Assembly: GCF_030378065.1 (NCBI RefSeq)
Contig: NZ_JAUCGJ010000012.1
Location: 35,874 to 99,873 of the forward strand
From: Candidatus Venteria ishoeyi
GTDB taxonomy: Bacteria > Pseudomonadota > Gammaproteobacteria > Beggiatoales > Beggiatoaceae
Direction: 5' to 3'
Length of the DNA: 64,000 nt
The notes beneath the pieces are model-generated. The model searched no databases and had not been told where the DNA came from. It was given only the letters and a program-made list of their open reading frames with translations. This document shows positions 18,525-25,554 of the stretch, one piece after another. Made by a program: the position numbers and the translations under genes. The stretch's first letter is position 1. Every line of letters starts with the position of its first letter.

Positions 18525-19757
18525 ATGGCAAGCCTTATTGATTATGACGTGTATTTCCCCCTTAAAGGTCATGTCTCGCGTTTAATGCCGGTGACAGTCA
18601 CCAATTATAGAGAAAATGCCAAAGAGTATGATCGGGCGCGTTGCGCGAATAAAAGCAAAAATCAGGAAGTCAACCAGATACTGGAATGCAGCCGTGAACG
18701 GGAAAGCCCGACAAGCGCCGCCTTATCGGTTTATGTCACGTTTGATAAGAATAAACGCGCCACATTCAACAGCAGCAGCTACACGCTGGCACTGGCGTTG
18801 GCGGATAAATGCGCCCGTTTTACCCCCTTTCCCGGCAAACTGGTGGCAACAGGTCGCCTGCTGGCGGAAAACAGGATAGGTAAAATCGGACATTTTCAGG
18901 AAAAACTGCAAACCATTGCCCAGGCACTGGCGGCAAAGGAACTGCACCAAGGCGATGTGCTGATTTATCCGGCGGAAAATGAACAACAGGCCAGCGGGGA
19001 AGAACGGCAGTTATTAAAACAACTCCGGCAACAAGGTCTGCAACTGCGCGCGGCAAACAATCTTGAAGCATTAAGCGATCTCTGGAGCCAGCGCCGACAG
19101 CCGGAAAAGCGCAGCACGCAGCACTTTGCCCTGCTGAGTGTTGTATTGCTGCTGGCAACTGCCAGCGTCTTCTTCTGGCCGGCAAGTGCCGTGAAAAATA
19201 CCCCGCCGGTTGTCATGCCGGTTATCACAAAGGCAAGCGACTGCACCAGCCTGCCGCTGGATGTGGCAAGGCTGCAACGCTGCATTGAACCGGACTTGCT
19301 CAATCCGGCGGATTTTCAAGTGGATTACAGCTACCGCCAGGTTAAGGAGAATTATGCCCAGGTCTACCCCTTGTTAGATAAAGCCGTTTTACACGTCCAT
19401 GATCGTTTCAAGATTCACCTCACCTCACCACAGGACGCTTATGTTTATCTCTATCTATACGACAGCCACGGAGAACTGCATGACTTAATGACACTCTCAA
19501 AAAAATCTCACGCCATCAGTCGTGATCAATCCATCACCCTGCCCTCGGCAAAAACTAACTTCACCCTGGATGATCAAACCGGTACGGAAACCTTATATTT
19601 TCTCGCCAGCCGGGTGCCGGAAACGGCCTTGCAGGCACAATATCAGGCACTGAAAACCGCCCGTGACCAGGGACGGCACGAACAAGTTAAACAACTGCAA
19701 CAACCGCTGCTGGCGTACCTGCAAAAGCACCAGCAACGTTATTTTTTACACCAGTAG
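18525..19757 (+). CDS. Membrane protein: Lon-protease-like domain, one TM, DUF4384
   Basis: A 410-residue protein. The segment around residues 80-150 aligns without gaps to the Lon (S16) proteolytic core: Ser84 in NSSSYTLALALA falls at the Lon catalytic Ser, and Lys127 in GHFQEKL falls at the Lon catalytic Lys, with the same 43-residue spacing and a shared VATG motif between them. The usual S-A-G is S-S-Y here. There is no AAA+ domain. A membrane segment at about 201-220 is followed by an exported region and a DUF4384 domain (about 295-375: AYVYLYLYDSHGELHDLM, FTLDDQTGTETLYFLAS). So it is probably a transmembrane protein with a cytoplasmic protease-like domain and a periplasmic sensor domain. 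An AAGGAG ribosome-binding site supports the start. Confidence 0.75.
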   Translation: MASLIDYDVYFPLKGHVSRLMPVTVTNYRENAKEYDRARCANKSKNQEVNQILECSRERESPTSAALSVYVTFDKNKRATFNSSSYTLALALADKCARFTPFPGKLVATGRLLAENRIGKIGHFQEKLQTIAQALAAKELHQGDVLIYPAENEQQASGEERQLLKQLRQQGLQLRAANNLEALSDLWSQRRQPEKRSTQHFALLSVVLLLATASVFFWPASAVKNTPPVVMPVITKASDCTSLPLDVARLQRCIEPDLLNPADFQVDYSYRQVKENYAQVYPLLDKAVLHVHDRFKIHLTSPQDAYVYLYLYDSHGELHDLMTLSKKSHAISRDQSITLPSAKTNFTLDDQTGTETLYFLASRVPETALQAQYQALKTARDQGRHEQVKQLQQPLLAYLQKHQQRYFLHQ

Positions 19758-19844
19758 AACCTGTTCGATATAAGCTTCTTTCAACATTTAACAGGCTGAA
19801 AACCGCTGATATCTCACATTAAATTAATCTCAAGGAGAACAAAC

Positions 19845-20549
19845 ATGTTCAAACCAATAGTGTTTATCACCCTGCTGCTGAGCGCCAGTTTTTCAGCGCA
19901 AGCCAGTTCCCGCATTGGAAAAGGCGTTATCGTCTGCCCGGATGATCCACAGATTTGCATTGGCGTTAATCCCGTAGCACTGCTGGATACACAAACGGTA
20001 TCTGGTATAAGCAAAGCTCAACAGCCAGTCACGGATATGGATATCCGCTATCACTACAGCGATGCCAGCGGCAATGGCAAGGCCGACAAGCTCGACAATG
20101 GTAAAACCCTGCATTCCGGGGACAAGTTCACCATTGAAATCAGCGCGCATGAAGACCTGTATGTGTACCTGTATCATTTTGACAGCCACAAACAACTCAA
20201 TGAACTGGTAACACTGTCAGGCCAAAGCAATCACCTGAAAGCCGGAGACAAACGCACGCTGCCTGCAAAAAACAAACATTTCCGGCTGGATGACAAAACC
20301 GGCACTGAAACCCTGCACACCATTGTGTCCAAAAAACCACTGAGTAATCTGGAAAGTCTGTACCACAAAAAAGTTCTGGGGGAAGCTCAAATCCAGCGGG
20401 TCAGCAAAGGCGTGACGGTGGGAACGGACAGTGTGAAAAAATTGGAGCCAATCGCGGAGTCAATCGTGGAAAAGGCAGATGCTGGACGGGTGATTAGCTG
20501 CCTGAAAGCCGACCATTGCCGGGAAAGTTTTATCATTTATCACCGTTAA
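19845..20549 (+). CDS. Secreted DUF4384 protein
   Basis: A 234-residue exported protein with a signal peptide (about 1-20, ending SAQA). The central DUF4384 domain (about 75-165: DKFTIEISAHEDLYVYLYHF, FRLDDKTGTETLHTIVSKKP) is clearly paralogous to the C-terminal domain of the preceding gene. Two Cys pairs lie outside the domain (CPDDPQIC and CLKADHC). DUF4384 domains are found joined to, or next to, caspase-like proteases; here it could bind the periplasmic parts of its neighbours. An AAGGAG ribosome-binding site precedes the ATG. A nested palindrome follows at 20607-20687. Confidence 0.8.
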   Translation: MFKPIVFITLLLSASFSAQASSRIGKGVIVCPDDPQICIGVNPVALLDTQTVSGISKAQQPVTDMDIRYHYSDASGNGKADKLDNGKTLHSGDKFTIEISAHEDLYVYLYHFDSHKQLNELVTLSGQSNHLKAGDKRTLPAKNKHFRLDDKTGTETLHTIVSKKPLSNLESLYHKKVLGEAQIQRVSKGVTVGTDSVKKLEPIAESIVEKADAGRVISCLKADHCRESFIIYHR

Positions 20550-20606
20550 AGATTATCCCCTGCGCGGTTGTTCATTGAGCGCCGATTGAAATAGCGGGGC
20601 ATCGCC

Positions 20607-20687
20607 GTAGAGACGTATCGTTTTTCATAGCAAGACTTTCACGGATAACACCCCTTCAAAGGGGTGTTATCCGTCATACGTCTCTAC
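20607..20687. repeat. Nested palindrome, GAGACGTWGC-family outer arms
   Basis: Outer arms GTAGAGACGTAT and ATACGTCTCTAC enclose about 57 bp. Inside is a second, 13-bp perfect stem CGGATAACACCCC / GGGGTGTTATCCG with a 6-nt loop (20642-20673). It sits between the DUF4384 gene and target gene B and looks like one palindromic element inserted within, or grown from, another. Confidence 0.7.
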
Positions 20688-20760
20688 AGGGTGATACAGG
20701 TGGCGCATCACAAACACATCAGCGATAATCAGGTTTCGCGTAAAAATCGGAGAAATCAAC

Positions 20761-22413
20761 ATGAAACGCCGTCAGGCATTATCCATAGTCTGCTTATTGC
20801 TGTTCACCTTATCCGCCCAGGCCAGCAATAAAATTGCCCTGCTCATTGGCAACGGGGCTTACCCGCGCGCCAACAATCAAAACCTGTTCGGCCCCTTGCC
20901 CAATCCCAAAAACGACATTGCAGACATGCAAAACGTATTACAAGGCTTTGGCTATCAGGTGTACGCGCTGCCCGATGCCAATAAAAAAATCATGGAAAAG
21001 GCGGTCAAATGTCTGGCGGGACAAATTAGCAGCCAGCGCCAGTGTCCGCAAAAATACCGTATCCAGAGTGGTGACACGGTGATTTTTTATTACTCCGGTC
21101 ACGGTGCGCAAGCCAAAGTCCAGGGCGCGGTTAAAAATTATCTGGTGCCGGTGGGCAGACGCTACGCCGATGCCGCCGACCTGGTGGAATACGGCATCAG
21201 TGCGCGCTGGATACTGAGCAAACTGGAAAACAGCAGGGCGAAGGTTAAAGTCATGATACTGGATGCCTGCCGCGACCGCATACAACTCTCCACCGGCAAA
21301 GGTTTCGGCGACAGTGGTTTCACCCGTATGCACCCACAGGGCGCGTTTGTCGCCTACGCCACGCAGTCCGGGCATATCGCCTGGGGCGATGACAAGCGCC
21401 GTAACAGTTTATATACCGAAAAACTGCTGGAAAACCTGAAAACCGGTGGCGGCAAGACCATTCATGAAGTGTTTCGCAAAACCCGCGACGCGGTGTTTCT
21501 TGCCACCCGTGATGACCAGGGCAAACAACGCCAGATTCCCTGGGAGGAAGAGCAACTCATCGGCGATTTTTGTTTTGCCGGGTGCGGGCGGTTTAGCGCA
21601 CAAACCGGCAGTCAGGATACGCCGCCAACACAAATTCAGACCGGACAAACCCTGCAACGGGAAGCCAAGGGTTTTCGTGAACCACTGAAATCCGGCGGCT
21701 ACGGCCCTCTGATGGTGCGCATCCCCGGCGCAGATTATGCGATGGGCACTTATGAAATCAGCGTAGGCGAATACCGCCGTTTCGAGCAAAGCAGTGGTTA
21801 TCGCTCCAAAGGCGATGATTGTTATGTCGATAAAGATCAGGACGGTTCCTGGGGAAAGGTCAAAGATGCTTCCTGGCAAAAGCCTTATTTTAAGCAGAGC
21901 GCACAGCATCCGGTGGTCTGCGTCAGTTGGTCTGATGCCGTGGCCTACAGCAAATGGCTGAGCCGGGAAACCGGCAACCACTATCGCCTGCCCACCAGCG
22001 AGGAATGGGAACGGGCGGCGCGGGCGGAAACCACCACAGAGCGTTATTGGGGGGATGATGCGGACTTGGCCTGTGCTTATGCCAATGTGGGTGATCAAAC
22101 GGCTAAACAAAAGTATTCAGACTGGATGATTCATAATTGCCGGGATGGTTATGTGTATACTGCCCCGGTCGGTCAATTCAAACCCAATGCCTGGGGGTTA
22201 TATGATGTATTGGGTAATGCCTGGGAATGGACTTGTTCGCTTTATGATGGGGAACAATCTGCTTGTGCGCCGGAAAAGGGTAATGAAAGCCGCGTGTTGC
22301 GCGGCGGCTCCTGGAACTACAGACCGTACGGGGTGCGTTCTGCTTCCCGCTTCTCCGGGAGGCCCTCGCCTCGCAACTACGATGTTGGTTTTCGTGTCGC
22401 CAGGATTTATTAG
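20761..22413 (+). CDS. DGR target protein B: exported caspase-FGE fusion with VR1
   Basis: A 550-residue protein with a signal peptide (about 1-22, ending SAQAS). It has a caspase-fold domain (about 23-275) with the dyad His114 (YYSGHG) and Cys170 (LDACRD), then an FGE/C-type-lectin-fold domain (about 310-550) with MGTYEISVGEYRRFE, YRLPTSEEWERAARAE and NAWEWTCS. The 3' end is VR1. This target is nearest to avd and the reverse transcriptase and on the same strand, so it is the likely ancestral cognate target. A GGAGAAATCAAC spacing before the ATG gives a good ribosome-binding site. It is likely a periplasmic or exported cysteine protease-like protein with a hypervariable binding face; proteolytic specificity (caspases of this type often prefer Arg/Lys) is unknown. 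Confidence 0.93.
   Translation: MKRRQALSIVCLLLFTLSAQASNKIALLIGNGAYPRANNQNLFGPLPNPKNDIADMQNVLQGFGYQVYALPDANKKIMEKAVKCLAGQISSQRQCPQKYRIQSGDTVIFYYSGHGAQAKVQGAVKNYLVPVGRRYADAADLVEYGISARWILSKLENSRAKVKVMILDACRDRIQLSTGKGFGDSGFTRMHPQGAFVAYATQSGHIAWGDDKRRNSLYTEKLLENLKTGGGKTIHEVFRKTRDAVFLATRDDQGKQRQIPWEEEQLIGDFCFAGCGRFSAQTGSQDTPPTQIQTGQTLQREAKGFREPLKSGGYGPLMVRIPGADYAMGTYEISVGEYRRFEQSSGYRSKGDDCYVDKDQDGSWGKVKDASWQKPYFKQSAQHPVVCVSWSDAVAYSKWLSRETGNHYRLPTSEEWERAARAETTTERYWGDDADLACAYANVGDQTAKQKYSDWMIHNCRDGYVYTAPVGQFKPNAWGLYDVLGNAWEWTCSLYDGEQSACAPEKGNESRVLRGGSWNYRPYGVRSASRFSGRPSPRNYDVGFRVARIY
22291..22404 (+). repeat. DGR variable repeat VR1
   Basis: 114 bp aligned without gaps to the TR at a constant offset of 1783 bp. 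It has 18 differences, each at a TR adenine (for example AAC to TAC, AAC to TCC, AAA to CCT); the 84 non-adenine positions are identical. It encodes the stretch from RVLRGGSW to GFRVAR at the C-terminus of target B. Confidence 0.97.
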
Positions 22414-22447
22414 CACTTTGGGCTTTGCCCTTTAACCCTTTATTGAT

Positions 22448-22470
22448 AAATATTCGCTGTGCGAATATTT
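22448..22470 (+). promoter_or_regulatory. 10-bp stem hairpin downstream of VR1
   Basis: Arms AAATATTCGC and GCGAATATTT around the loop TGT, 44 bp past the VR1 end. It is conserved in place after VR2 and, with compensatory base changes, after VR3. There is no equivalent after the TR. Confidence 0.7.
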
Positions 22471-22483
22471 ACAGGGGGATTCA

Positions 22484-22501
22484 GGGGGACGGTAGTCCCC
22501 C
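22484..22501 (+). promoter_or_regulatory. GGTA-loop hairpin downstream of VR1 (DGR target element)
   Basis: A 7-bp stem GGGGGAC/GTCCCCC closing the loop GGTA. The loop fits the GRNA consensus of the target-recognition hairpin in the Bordetella phage DGR. The same element is present after VR2 and VR3 with loop GATA. Confidence 0.7.
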
Positions 22502-22529
22502 GATCGCGGCATTTTTTGCCCCCCCTGTA

Positions 22530-22552
22530 GAGACGTTGCACTGCAACGTCTC
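22530..22552. repeat. Palindromic repeat of the GAGACGTWGC family
   Basis: Arms GAGACGTTGCA and TGCAACGTCTC around one C. This copy has the TTGC/GCAA version of the stem, where others have TAGC/GCTA; the paired change keeps the stem intact. Confidence 0.8.
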
Positions 22553-22607
22553 AAACGCAGCCGTAAACCTAAATGCTCACAATTAACGTATTCATGGTAG
22601 CGGAGTT

Positions 22608-22630
22608 GAGACGTAGCAGTGCTACGTCTC
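22608..22630. repeat. Palindromic repeat of the GAGACGTWGC family, just before avd
   Basis: Arms GAGACGTAGCA and TGCTACGTCTC around one G, 23 bp before the avd start codon. As the RNA leader of avd it could attenuate or protect the DGR transcript. Confidence 0.75.
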
Positions 22631-22653
22631 TACGAGCCGCAAGGTAAAAAATC

Positions 22654-23004
22654 ATGCAGAAAAAACAGAAAAATCAATACGCGCAAGCCGTGCAAAATTG
22701 CCATGAATTACTGATCTGGCTGATTCATCATCTGGATAAATTTCCCCGTGCCAGACGTTATACTCTGGGCGCGCATTTGGAAAATCGCCTACTGGAAATC
22801 CTCGAATGCCTAGTGGATGCCGCTTACAGTCGACAAAAAACCGCGCCACTGAAACAGGCCAACAAACATCTGGAAATCTGTCGTCATCTATGGCGTATAG
22901 CATTGGAATTGCGGCTGATTTCCATGAAAAGCTATGAGCATGGTATTTTGCAGATGGATAATATCGGTCGCCAGATTGGCGGCTGGATCAGGTCATGCCA
23001 ATGA
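22654..23004 (+). CDS. avd: DGR accessory variability determinant (Avd)
   Basis: A 116-residue, all-helical basic protein of the Avd / 23S-intervening-sequence four-helix-bundle family. Characteristic segments are LIHHLDKFPRARRYTLGAHL and ENRLLEILECLVDAAYS. In DGRs Avd forms a pentameric ring that binds the reverse transcriptase and the template RNA and is required for mutagenic cDNA synthesis. Its 3' end overlaps the reverse-transcriptase gene by 10 bp, so the two proteins are made together. The ribosome-binding site is weak (AAGG at 22640-22643). Length and gene order (avd, RT, TR) match known DGRs. Confidence 0.93.
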   Translation: MQKKQKNQYAQAVQNCHELLIWLIHHLDKFPRARRYTLGAHLENRLLEILECLVDAAYSRQKTAPLKQANKHLEICRHLWRIALELRLISMKSYEHGILQMDNIGRQIGGWIRSCQ

Positions 23005-24068
23005 AACGTTACGGTCATTTATGGCCTGAAATTGTCAGCCTGGATAATTTATACCTGGCCTATCGCAAAGCCCGTAAAGGCAAGCAAAATCGTGACAGCG
23101 TGGCGGACTTTTCCCTGCGCTTAGAAGCGCAATTATTGGCTTTGCAAAATGAATTAAGCAATGGCACTTATATACCCGGAGAATACCGCTTATTCACCAT
23201 TTATGAAGGCAAACCGCGTTTGATTGCCGCCGCGCCATTTCGGGATCGGGTGGTGCATCATGCCTTGATGAATCTAATTGAGCCTTTGCTTGATCCCCAT
23301 TTCATTGATCAGTCCTACGCTTGCCGCAAAGGAAAAGGCGTGCATAAAGCCGTTGATTATTACCAGCAGCAGGCAAAACAATATGCTTATGCCTTAAAAA
23401 TGGATGTACAGGCTTATTTTCCCAGTATTGATCATCAAATTTTGCAGACAAAAATTTCTCGTTATGTGAAAGATAAAAAAGTGTTGGATTTATTCGGGTG
23501 TATCATTGCCGGTTCACCCACTTATCCGCATCCACCTTGTTATTTTCCGGGGGATGATTTGTTTACCCCGCTTGAGCGACGGCACGGTATTCCGATTGGA
23601 AACTTAACCAGCCAGTTTCTGGCAAATCTGTATTTGAATGATCTGGATCATCATTTTCGTTCAACCCTTAAAGTTCCGGCTTATCTGCGCTACGTTGATG
23701 ATATTATCGTGCTGGCTGACAGTAAAAAATATTTATCTGAAATTCGCAAAATTACAGAAGATTATTTATTGAGTTTGCGTTTAAATCTGCATCCACGCAA
23801 AGCCCATATTGTACCCGTTAGTAAAGGCGTGGATGTGTTCGGTTATTTTGTGTATCCGCATTGCCGCCGTCTGCGCAATGAAAACGGCTATCGCTTTGTC
23901 CGTAAATTACGAAGGTTCTCCAAGGCTTATGCGCGTAATGATCTGGATTGGATAGATTTTAACGCCAGTGTACAAAGTTGGATTGGTCATGCCAGCCATG
24001 CTGATACAAAAGCCTTGCGTGAAACGCTATTTTCTGCAATGATTTTTCAGCGGGAATCCGGCAACTGA
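22995..24068 (+). CDS. DGR reverse transcriptase
   Basis: A 357-residue reverse transcriptase. The polymerase motifs are all present: RLIAAAPFRDRVVHHAL, DQSYACRKGKGVH, LKMDVQAYFPSIDH (first catalytic Asp), IGNLTSQF at residues 201-208, and YVDD at 233-236. The IGNLTSQ version of motif 4 is the DGR hallmark and is thought to contribute to adenine infidelity; group II intron and retron enzymes differ there. It has no maturase or endonuclease domain. It overlaps avd by 10 bp, and the TR begins 5 bp after its stop codon, so template RNA, Avd and RT probably come from one transcript. Confidence 0.97.
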   Translation: MPMKRYGHLWPEIVSLDNLYLAYRKARKGKQNRDSVADFSLRLEAQLLALQNELSNGTYIPGEYRLFTIYEGKPRLIAAAPFRDRVVHHALMNLIEPLLDPHFIDQSYACRKGKGVHKAVDYYQQQAKQYAYALKMDVQAYFPSIDHQILQTKISRYVKDKKVLDLFGCIIAGSPTYPHPPCYFPGDDLFTPLERRHGIPIGNLTSQFLANLYLNDLDHHFRSTLKVPAYLRYVDDIIVLADSKKYLSEIRKITEDYLLSLRLNLHPRKAHIVPVSKGVDVFGYFVYPHCRRLRNENGYRFVRKLRRFSKAYARNDLDWIDFNASVQSWIGHASHADTKALRETLFSAMIFQRESGN

Positions 24069-24073
24069 GAATC

Positions 24074-24187
24074 CGCGTGTTGCGCGGCGGCTCCTGGAAC
24101 AACAAACCGAACAGGGTGCGTTCTGCTAACCGCAACAACAGGAGGCCAACGAAACGCAACAACAATGTTGGTTTTCGTGTCGCCAGG
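24074..24187 (+). repeat. DGR template repeat (TR)
   Basis: 114 bp starting 5 bp after the RT stop. It has 30 adenines, all in the middle and 3' part. The first 24 bp and 20 of the last 21 bp have no adenine and so stay constant in the VRs. Eight AAC codons and one AAT give wide amino-acid range without making stop codons; the two AAA codons could. It matches VR1, VR2 and VR3 except at adenines. Beyond 24187 (CTACCC) the similarity to the targets stops abruptly, marking the TR-side version of the mutagenesis initiation site. Confidence 0.97.
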
Positions 24188-24374
24188 CTACCCAGCCCAT
24201 ACACCCGGAATATCTACGTTCAAGGATGCAGATAGCGTGGTGATTGGGTATCCATGACCGGATTTCCCTGCCTCGCAAGGATGGGATCGCAAAATAAATT
24301 GTCAGGGATGATAGCCCTGTTGCTGGTAGCGTAATGCGAAGGTGACGGGGCTTTTTACATTTAGGGAACTTATC

Positions 24375-25229
24375 ATGCCAAGAAAACTTATCAGCTTTGA
24401 TTGGGCGATTAAAAAAATCCTCAGAAGCAAGGCCAACTTCGGCATACTCGAAGGCTTTTTAAGCGAATTGCTGTTTACTGAAATCCGCATCCTTGAGGTT
24501 TTGGAAAGCGAAAGTAATCAGGATAAAGGTTTTGATAAATATAACCGGGTTGATATTAAAGTCATTGATGCCGATCAGCAGATTATTATCATTGAAATAC
24601 AGTATTTGCGGGAACTGGACTATTTGCAAAGAATCCTGTTCGCCAGCGCCAAAACCATCAGCGAACACTTGACGGAAGGCACTGCCTACGCGGAAGTCAG
24701 TAAAGTGATTTCAGTGAATATTTTGTATTTTGACTTCGGCAAGGGCGATGATTATATCTATCATGGCACCACCAACTTTATCGGAATGCACAATCACAGC
24801 GTTTTGGAACTCAACGAAGACCAGAAAAAGCTGTATAAAGCGGAGAAAATTGCGGATATTTATCCGGAATATTACTTGATTGAAGTTAAAAACTTTAATG
24901 ATATTGCCAAAGACAGCCTGGATGAATGGATTTATTTTTTTAAAAATGAGCAAATCAAGGAAGATTTTACCGCAAGAGGACTCAGGCAGGCAAAAGAAAC
25001 GCTGGATGTACTGAAAATGAATGAGCAGGAACGCTACGCTTATGAATACCATCAGGAACAACTGCATTATGAAGCCAGTATGTATGAATCCAGCTATATT
25101 GCGGCAAAACTGGAAGGCAAAGCAGAAGGCATTTTAATCACCGCTAAAAATATGAAACAAGCTGGCATTCCCGTTGCAACCATTGCCCAGGTGACGGGTT
25201 TATCAATAGCGCAAATAGAAGTGCTGTAA
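24375..25229 (+). CDS. Rpn-family PD-(D/E)XK nuclease / transposase-like protein
   Basis: A 284-residue member of the Rpn/YhgA-type (PF12784-like) family of recombination-promoting nucleases. The nuclease core is visible: FDKYNRVDIKVIDADQQIII with Asp60, then E74-I-Q76, the PD-(D/E)XK variant E-x-Q. The C-terminal region (about 210-284) is helical, with KLEGKAEGILITAKNMKQAG and a repeat-like tail common in the family. The ATG at 24375 has a GGGAACTT spacer region upstream. It lies between the TR and target C, 187 bp past the TR. Such genes are often mobile; a role in the DGR is not known. Base composition is more AT-rich than that of its neighbours. Confidence 0.85.
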   Translation: MPRKLISFDWAIKKILRSKANFGILEGFLSELLFTEIRILEVLESESNQDKGFDKYNRVDIKVIDADQQIIIIEIQYLRELDYLQRILFASAKTISEHLTEGTAYAEVSKVISVNILYFDFGKGDDYIYHGTTNFIGMHNHSVLELNEDQKKLYKAEKIADIYPEYYLIEVKNFNDIAKDSLDEWIYFFKNEQIKEDFTARGLRQAKETLDVLKMNEQERYAYEYHQEQLHYEASMYESSYIAAKLEGKAEGILITAKNMKQAGIPVATIAQVTGLSIAQIEVL

Positions 25230-25266
25230 CATAAGCGGGTGCCGGTGCTGTATGCTATTGGATAAC

Positions 25267-25295
25267 GTAAAGACGTAGCACTGCTACGTCTTTAC
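25267..25295. repeat. Palindromic repeat of the GAGACGTWGC family
   Basis: Arms GTAAAGACGTAGCA and TGCTACGTCTTTAC around one C, a perfect 14-bp stem. It lies 38 bp after the Rpn gene stop and may end its transcript. The outer pairs differ from other copies on both arms (TAAAG/CTTTA), so pairing is kept. Confidence 0.78.
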
Positions 25296-25416
25296 CGCTA
25301 CGCCTCGGAATTTCAAGCTGCGCTCACATTAACAAGCGTGAATAGCAAGCTGCTTTGTTTGATAGTATTAGCTGCGTTCAGGATTGCGCTGGTTGTGGGT
25401 TGAGACGTTGCGGGTT

Positions 25417-25439
25417 GAGACGTTGCAGTGCAACGTCTC
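25417..25439. repeat. Palindromic repeat of the GAGACGTWGC family
   Basis: Arms GAGACGTTGCA and TGCAACGTCTC, preceded by a half copy at about 25401-25411. It follows the VR2 downstream hairpins in the same relative position as the copy at 22530 follows those of VR1, so the whole VR-plus-tail block appears to have been duplicated. Confidence 0.78.
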
Positions 25440-25466
25440 TACGGGGGGGCAAAAAATGCCGCGATC

Positions 25467-25484
25467 GGGGGACTATCGTCCCCC
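25467..25484 (-). promoter_or_regulatory. GATA-loop hairpin downstream of VR2 (DGR target element)
   Basis: Stem GGGGGAC/GTCCCCC with loop GATA on the minus strand, about 80 bp past the VR2 end. It matches the GRNA-type loop and its counterparts after VR1 and VR3. Confidence 0.7.
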
Positions 25485-25497
25485 TGAATCCCCCTAT

Positions 25498-25520
25498 AAA
25501 TATTCGCGCGGCGAATATTT
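25498..25520 (-). promoter_or_regulatory. 10-bp stem hairpin downstream of VR2
   Basis: Arms AAATATTCGC and GCGAATATTT around a 3-nt loop, 44 bp past the VR2 end, at the same spacing as after VR1 and VR3. Confidence 0.7.
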
Positions 25521-25554
25521 ATCAATAAAGGGTTAAAGGGTAAAGCCCAAAGCG

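Noticed and set aside
22995..24068. Reverse transcriptase as a group II intron or retron enzyme
   Set aside because: There is no maturase or HNH domain, no intron ribozyme ends, no msr/msd. The IGNLTSQ motif, avd overlap, TR and adenine-specific VRs identify a DGR.
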